A model generated the notes under the pieces. It saw only the letters and a list, made by a program, of their open reading frames with translations, made no database searches and had not been told where the DNA came from. The position numbers and the translations under genes were made by a program. A DNA stretch of 9,481 nucleotides, taken from assembly GCA_045117315.1 (NCBI GenBank), contig JBGUNJ010000015.1, positions 1-9,481 of the forward strand, written 5' to 3'. Positions 6,591 to 9,481 of the stretch are shown piece after piece. Position 1 is the stretch's first letter; each line of letters begins with the position of its first letter. This DNA comes from CAG-791 sp045117315. GTDB lineage: Bacteria; Bacillota; Clostridia; Lachnospirales; Lachnospiraceae.

Positions 6591-8258
6591 TCAGCGGGGA
6601 AGCTCCAGGACTGCGCCGCGGTTTCCGCTTGTGACGAGGGATGCGTATCTGTGCAGATAGCCGTCTGTCACGCGGGGCTCGCGGGGCTGCCATTTGGCCT
6701 TGCGGGCTGCAAGTTCTTCATCGCTGACCTTCATCTCAAGCTTGTTGGCCGGGATGTCGATGGAGATGATATCGCCTTCCTCCACCAGGGCGATCGGGCC
6801 GCCGACTGCTGCTTCGGGAGAGACATGGCCGATGGAGGCGCCTCTGGAGGCACCGGAGAAACGGCCGTCTGTGATCAGGGCGACTGTGGAATCAAGCCCC
6901 ATGCCGGCGATGGCGGAAGTGGGATTGAGCATCTCACGCATGCCGGGGCCGCCCTTGGGGCCTTCGTAGCGGATGACCACGACGTCGCCGGGATTGATCT
7001 TATCGCCGGTGATTGCCTTGATGGCGTCCTCTTCGCAGTCAAAGACGCGGGCGGGACCTTCGTGGACCATCATCTCGGGAAGAACGGCACTGCGCTTGAC
7101 AATGCCTGTATCGGGAGCCAGGTTGCCCTTGAGGACCGCGATGCCGCCGTTGGGCATGTAGGGATTGTCGATGGGGCGGATGACTTCGGGATCCAGGTTG
7201 ACACAGCCCTGGATATTCTCCCGCATGGTCTTTCCTGTGCAGGTCATCAGATCCAGATTCAGAAGTCCCTTCTTGTCCAGCTCATTCATGACGGCATAGA
7301 TACCGCCGGCCTCGTTAAGGTCCTCCATGTAAGTGGGACCTGCGGGTGCCAGATGGCAGAGGTTGGGAGTCCTGTCGGAAACTTCGTTGGCGATCTCCAT
7401 GTTGATCTCCACACCGGCCTCATGGGCGATGGCGGGAAGATGCAGCATGGTGTTGGTGGAGCATCCGAGAGCCATGTCCATGGCGAGGGCGTTCATGAAG
7501 GCGTCCTTTGTCATGATGTCTCTGGGACGGATATCTTTTTCAACGAGCTCCATGATCTTCATGCCGGCGTGCTTGGCCAGGCGGATGCGGGCGGAGTAGA
7601 CCGCGGGGATCGTGCCGTTGCCCTGCAGACCCATGCCGATAGCCTCGGTCAGGCAGTTCATGGAGTTGGCTGTGTACATACCGGAGCAGGAGCCGCAGGT
7701 GGGGCACACCTTCTCTTCATACTCGCGGAGCTTCTCTTCTGTCATTGTTCCGGCAGCTACAGAACCGACTGCCTCGAAGATGGAGGACAGGCTGCGCTTT
7801 CTGCCGTCGATCCTGCCTGCCAGCATGGGACCGCCGGATACAAAGATGGTGGGAACATTGACCCTGGCAGCTGCCATAAGGAGGCCGGGGACGTTCTTGT
7901 CACAGTTGGGGATCATGACGAGGCCGTCAAAACCGTGGGCCTTAGCCATGCACTCCGTGGAATCCGCGATCAGATCACGGGTGACGAGGGAATATTTCAT
8001 GCCGATATGTCCCATGGCGATACCGTCGCAGACAGCAATCGCGGGGAACATGACGGGCATTCCGCCTGCCATTGCGACACCCATCTTGACCGCCTGGGCA
8101 ATTTTGTCCAGGTTCATGTGTCCGGGGACGATCTCATTATAGGAACATACGATACCGATCATCGGGCGTCTTCTCTCTTCCTCGGTGTAGCCGAGGGCGT
8201 TGAAAAGGCTGCGATGGGGGGCTGTTGAGACACCTTTTTTGACAGAATCACTCTTCAT
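6591..8258 (-). CDS. ilvD: Dihydroxy-acid dehydratase
   Basis: A 555-residue iron-sulfur dehydratase that turns 2,3-dihydroxy-3-methylbutyrate (or -valerate) into the 2-keto acid precursors of valine, leucine and isoleucine. Signature motifs: PNCDKNVPGLLMAA with C119, CPTCGSCSGMYTANSMN with C188, AVCDGIAMGH with Mg-ligand D78, and the second family signature TDGRFSGASRGASIGHVSPEA (463 onward). Near residue 45 it reads NEIVPGH rather than the PCN type with an extra cluster cysteine, so it resembles the E. coli-like oxygen-labile [4Fe-4S] class, which suits an anaerobe. The ATG at 8256-8258 has AGGAG seven bases upstream. It is the first full gene of the ilvD-ilvB-serC-serA-DUF1015 series. Its leader has a LeuB-like mini-ORF and a terminator-like stem, which suggests attenuation. 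Confidence 0.97.
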   Translation of the reverse strand: MKSDSVKKGVSTAPHRSLFNALGYTEEERRRPMIGIVCSYNEIVPGHMNLDKIAQAVKMGVAMAGGMPVMFPAIAVCDGIAMGHIGMKYSLVTRDLIADSTECMAKAHGFDGLVMIPNCDKNVPGLLMAAARVNVPTIFVSGGPMLAGRIDGRKRSLSSIFEAVGSVAAGTMTEEKLREYEEKVCPTCGSCSGMYTANSMNCLTEAIGMGLQGNGTIPAVYSARIRLAKHAGMKIMELVEKDIRPRDIMTKDAFMNALAMDMALGCSTNTMLHLPAIAHEAGVEINMEIANEVSDRTPNLCHLAPAGPTYMEDLNEAGGIYAVMNELDKKGLLNLDLMTCTGKTMRENIQGCVNLDPEVIRPIDNPYMPNGGIAVLKGNLAPDTGIVKRSAVLPEMMVHEGPARVFDCEEDAIKAITGDKINPGDVVVIRYEGPKGGPGMREMLNPTSAIAGMGLDSTVALITDGRFSGASRGASIGHVSPEAAVGGPIALVEEGDIISIDIPANKLEMKVSDEELAARKAKWQPREPRVTDGYLHRYASLVTSGNRGAVLELPR

Positions 8259-8284
8259 AAATAATCTCCTATCCGAAGCGTATC

Positions 8285-8301
8285 CCGGCGGGAAAAGCCG
8301 G
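8285..8301 (-). other. Small hairpin in the ilvD 5' leader
   Basis: CCGGC (8285-8289) pairs with GCCGG (8297-8301) around a seven-base loop, lying about 15 bases upstream of the ilvD ribosome binding site (AGGAG). It is small, and its effect on translation is uncertain. Confidence 0.4.
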
Positions 8302-8330
8302 CGGTCATAGATAAATCGGTATAAAACGAT

Positions 8331-8368
8331 TAAAAAGACAAAAAGGCCGCCCTTTCCGCTGTGGGGGC
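8331..8368 (-). terminator. Terminator-like stem in the ilvD leader (possible attenuator)
   Basis: On the minus strand GCCCCC (8363-8368) can pair with GGGCGGC (8346-8352, one bulged base), followed by CTTTTTGTCTTTTTA. A shorter alternative stem AAAGG/CCTTT uses the same bases (8342-8355). Its position between a small ORF and ilvD suits a transcription attenuator rather than a gene-end terminator, since no full gene ends just upstream. Confidence 0.5.
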
Positions 8369-8383
8369 TGTCCGCGACGCTCC

Positions 8384-8447
8384 GGCACAGACAGTCCGAA
8401 ATAATTTCAGGGCCAGTGCCATGGGTCTGACACTTCCCGACATGTCA
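8384..8447 (-). promoter_or_regulatory. Mutually exclusive hairpins in the ilvD leader
   Basis: On the minus strand TGACAT (8442-8447) can pair with GTGTCA (8428-8433). The overlapping AGTGTC (8429-8434) can instead pair with GGCACT (8415-8420), and that same GGCAC can pair with GTGCC (8384-8388). Each segment has two possible partners, the arrangement expected of an antiterminator/terminator switch. Stems are only five or six pairs and were found by eye. Confidence 0.4.
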
Positions 8448-8456
8448 AATCATTAA

Positions 8457-8528
8457 TTACCTGAGGTTTTGAGCGCGCGCGACGATTTCGGGTCCGATTA
8501 CGTCACCTCTGATCACGCCTGTTTTCAT
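8457..8528 (-). CDS. 23-codon LeuB-N-terminus-like ORF (leader peptide or leuB remnant)
   Basis: ATG at 8526-8528 to TAA at 8457-8459, starting MKTGVIRGDVIGPEIVARA. This matches the N-terminus of 3-isopropylmalate dehydrogenase (consensus near M-K-x-x-VIPGDGIGPEIV-x-x-A), with Arg for Pro and Val for Gly in the loop. That motif is too specific to be likely by chance. Real LeuB is about 350 residues; here the frame stops at codon 24 and I see no more LeuB downstream. Three Val, three Ile and one Leu codons fall in 23. The ATG overlaps the TGA of an upstream open frame (ATGA) whose last codons read MDFRK; GGAG sits six bases before that upstream ATG, while the LeuB-like start itself has only a poor, distant site. 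leuB commonly precedes ilvD in related genomes, so a deletion remnant is plausible. Its place before a terminator-like stem also fits an attenuator leader peptide. Confidence 0.5.
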   Translation of the reverse strand: MKTGVIRGDVIGPEIVARAQNLR

Positions 8529-8570
8529 TTCCGGAAATCCATCTCGCTCTCCGCAGGCAGTACATAGTGC

Positions 8571-8588
8571 GCGCTGATGAATCAGCGC
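8571..8588 (-). other. Hairpin upstream of the LeuB-like ORF
   Basis: GCGCTGAT (8571-8578) and ATCAGCGC (8581-8588) form a perfect inverted repeat, effectively seven pairs with a four-base loop. It lies between the upstream terminator-like stem and the small ORF and could form at the 5' side of the ilvD leader. Confidence 0.6.
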
Positions 8589-8589
8589 T

Positions 8590-8635
8590 GTAAAATACTA
8601 AAGTGCAGGCACGCTGTTTTCCCGCATGCCTGCAC
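8590..8635 (-). terminator. Intrinsic terminator-like hairpin
   Basis: GTGCAGGCA (8603-8611) and TGCCTGCAC (8627-8635) form a nine-pair stem. On the minus strand it is followed by TTTAGTATTTTA (8591-8602). It would stop minus-strand transcripts entering from the yajC side, which implies that ilvD has a promoter downstream of it. I could not identify that promoter with confidence. Confidence 0.65.
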
Positions 8636-8640
8636 GCCGC

Positions 8641-8902
8641 TGCGCCTTTTATACGGGCGCAATATGTAGCGCTCATTCGCTCACTTCATTGAATCTTCTG
8701 TCTGTTATGCCTGCCTGTGTACCGGAGCGCTCCAAAGGTCCGGAGTATCATCAGATACGGTTCAAACCTCTGAGAGTGAAGAATAATGCATCGGCATTAT
8801 TTTTCGCTCTTACCGATCCTGCCGCTCTTGAGAGCGGCAAGCCTGAGGCGTTTTCGCGGAGGCGAAAACGGTGAAGGATCAGCGGAGGTTTGTACCGCCT
8901 CG
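8641..8902. other. Hairpin-dense intergenic segment
   Basis: No gene is supported here. Inverted repeats follow each other: TGCGCC/GGCGCA (8641-8646, 8656-8661), GCCGCTCT/AGAGCGGC (8821-8828, 8831-8838), CGTTTTCGC/GCGAAAACG (8849-8857, 8862-8870), and a nested one starting at 8885 in which GAGGTTTG pairs with CAAACCTC (8908-8915) around CCGC/GCGG (8895-8898, 8902-8905). Short open frames across this stretch have no ribosome binding site or recognisable protein. Confidence 0.6.
8758..8811. repeat. Upstream copy of the yajC tail/terminator repeat
   Basis: 54 bases matching 8903-8956 with a single difference (G at 8781, A at 8926), 145 bases apart. It contains the palindrome 8774-8809 (loop ATCG) and, on the minus strand, the codons for KSEK followed by TAA, which is the exact end of yajC. 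It is therefore a displaced copy of the yajC 3' end with its terminator. Confidence 0.9.
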
Positions 8903-8956
8903 CGGTTCAAACCTCTGAGAGTGAAAAATAATGCATCGGCATTATTTTTCGCTCTT
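8903..8956. repeat. yajC tail/terminator repeat, copy in place
   Basis: The 54-base partner of 8758-8811. It covers the last codons of yajC, its stop, the terminator palindrome and the sequence CGGTTCAAACCTCTGAGAG beyond it. Confidence 0.9.
8919..8954 (-). terminator. yajC terminator (perfect palindrome)
   Basis: GAAAAATAATGC (8923-8934) and GCATTATTTTTC (8939-8950) pair perfectly around the loop ATCG, extended outward by GAG/CTC. On the minus strand the right arm ends TTATTTTTC, giving a terminator whose U run is inside the stem. The yajC stop codon (8942-8944) lies in its upstream arm. Confidence 0.75.
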
Positions 8957-9262
8957 TTCTTCTGCGTCTTCGGGCTTCTCAAGCTGGATGATGGCTGCGC
9001 GCTGCATGGGAATGCGGCAGTTTTTGTTATATCCGAACTCTACGATGACAGTGTCTCCATTGATATCAATAACAACCCCGTAGAAACCGGCACTTGTAAG
9101 AACCGTATCTCCGACGGCAAGGGTTGCCAGCATTGCAGCCTTCTCTTTTTCCTGCTTTCTCTGGGGACGGATCATAAGGAAATACATGGCGCCGAAGATC
9201 ACGGCGATGTAAATAATGGATCCAAAACCCATTCCGGCAGCAGACAGCATCATACCACTCAT
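8942..9262 (-). CDS. yajC: Preprotein translocase accessory subunit YajC
   Basis: A 106-residue protein with one N-terminal membrane helix (about residues 14-32, FGSIIYIAVIFGAMYFLMI) followed at once by the family hallmark RPQRKQEKEK. Then comes the small cytoplasmic domain GDTVLTSAGFYGVVIDINGDTVIVEFG, with RIPMQRAAIIQL. YajC binds SecDF/SecYEG and assists protein export. The tail PEDAEEKSEK is charged and low in complexity. The ATG at 9260-9262 has GGAGG ten bases upstream. The gene is transcribed toward ilvD but is separated from it by 683 bases with two terminator-like hairpins, so it is probably a separate unit. Partners often found beside yajC (tgt upstream, secD/secF downstream) are not in the window, so secDF is not directly downstream here. 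The last four codons are duplicated at 8758-8811. Confidence 0.95.
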   Translation of the reverse strand: MSGMMLSAAGMGFGSIIYIAVIFGAMYFLMIRPQRKQEKEKAAMLATLAVGDTVLTSAGFYGVVIDINGDTVIVEFGYNKNCRIPMQRAAIIQLEKPEDAEEKSEK

Positions 9263-9327
9263 GTTTAAAAATCCTCCATTTATGAATTATAGAATTCCTG
9301 ACGGCATTTTTTACGTCATTGTCCTAT

Positions 9328-9357
9328 ATCATACAACAAACCTGCATGTTTTTACAA
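9328..9357 (-). promoter_or_regulatory. Candidate sigma-A promoter for yajC
   Basis: On the minus strand TTGTAA (-35, 9352-9357) and TATGAT (-10, 9328-9333) are 18 bases apart, with the yajC start about 65 bases downstream. An alternative TATAAT closer to the gene lacks a good -35. Bases 9366-9380 (ATAATCGATCGTTAT) form a near-palindrome just upstream that could be an operator. Confidence 0.4.
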
Positions 9358-9396
9358 CTGTTTTTATAATCGATCGTTATCAGGAGTTTTTGCGGG

Positions 9397-9434
9397 GTTA
9401 CTATTCACGCCCTATCGAGGGCGTGAATAGTAAC
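9397..9434. repeat. Perfect 16-bp inverted repeat
   Basis: GTTACTATTCACGCCC (9397-9412) and its exact complement GGGCGTGAATAGTAAC (9419-9434) flank the loop TATCGA. Neither side carries a T run, so it is not a standard terminator. It looks like an intergenic palindromic element. Confidence 0.85.
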
Positions 9435-9436
9435 TT

Positions 9437-9479
9437 GCGTTCGCCCATGCTGAATTCGCTTCGCGAATGGGGCGAACGC
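9437..9479. repeat. Second inverted repeat with nested stem
   Basis: GCGTTCGCCC (9437-9446) pairs with GGGCGAACGC (9470-9479). Inside lies ATTCGC/GCGAAT (9454-9459, 9463-9468). It starts two bases after the preceding inverted repeat and may continue past the right edge. Apart from these two repeats and the yajC promoter region, 9263-9481 holds nothing I can identify. Confidence 0.75.
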
Positions 9480-9481
9480 CG

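Noticed and set aside
6540..8228. 562-codon open frame on the + strand opposite ilvD
   Set aside because: It is a compositional shadow of ilvD: no recognisable protein, no ribosome binding site, and ilvD is unmistakable.
8415..8448. Promoter with TTGACA at 8443-8448 for ilvD
   Set aside because: The -35 hexamer is perfect but no acceptable -10 lies 16-18 bases downstream; the bases are better explained as part of a hairpin.
8259..8640. T-box riboswitch controlling ilvD
   Set aside because: I looked for the conserved T-box bases (TGGNACCGCG type) on the minus strand of the leader and did not find them.
8786..9268. 160-codon + strand frame over yajC and the repeats
   Set aside because: It overlaps yajC and passes through the palindromic repeats; no ribosome binding site or known domain.

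Overview
The window looks like chromosomal DNA from an anaerobic Firmicute, most likely a Clostridia/Lachnospiraceae-type organism. This is inferred from strong AGGAGG-type ribosome binding sites, moderately high GC, a serC-serA-DUF1015 cluster, an O2-sensitive-type IlvD, and a YfhO-family membrane protein. No phage, transposon, tRNA or rRNA is visible.

Layout, left to right. (1) The 3' end of a YfhO-family membrane protein on the + strand, with an unusual polybasic repetitive C-terminal tail. It runs into a 28-bp tandem repeat and a bidirectional terminator (about 858-916). (2) A minus-strand biosynthetic block, in transcription order: ilvD (8258-6591), ilvB (6468-4774), serC (4740-3661), serA (3542-2379) and a DUF1015 gene (2230-959). 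(3) A 683-nt non-coding interval (8259-8941) dense in hairpins. It holds a 23-codon ORF that closely resembles the N-terminus of 3-isopropylmalate dehydrogenase (LeuB), followed by alternative hairpins and a terminator-like stem with a T tract before ilvD. (4) yajC on the minus strand (9262-8942) with its own terminator and a candidate promoter. The right edge carries two large inverted repeats.

How the genes work together: IlvB makes acetolactate/acetohydroxybutyrate and IlvD makes the 2-keto acids of Val/Ile (and of Leu by extension). SerA and SerC convert 3-phosphoglycerate to O-phosphoserine. The DUF1015 protein closes the block and carries a DGHHR motif like that of the ParB/sulfiredoxin-type serine kinases, so it may act at the serine/phosphoserine step (inference). 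ilvC, ilvN/H and serB are not in the window.

Most noteworthy: (a) the LeuB-like mini-ORF in the ilvD leader, which is either a leuB deletion remnant, an attenuator leader peptide, or both; and (b) a recurring pattern in which sequence around a stop codon has been duplicated just beyond the gene end, seen at yfhO (28 bp x5), serA (14 bp x6), serC (59-bp period x2, a second SerC tail) and yajC (54 bp at 145-bp spacing). None of these spacings is a multiple of three. All pairings and repeats were read by eye; no folding or database search was run.
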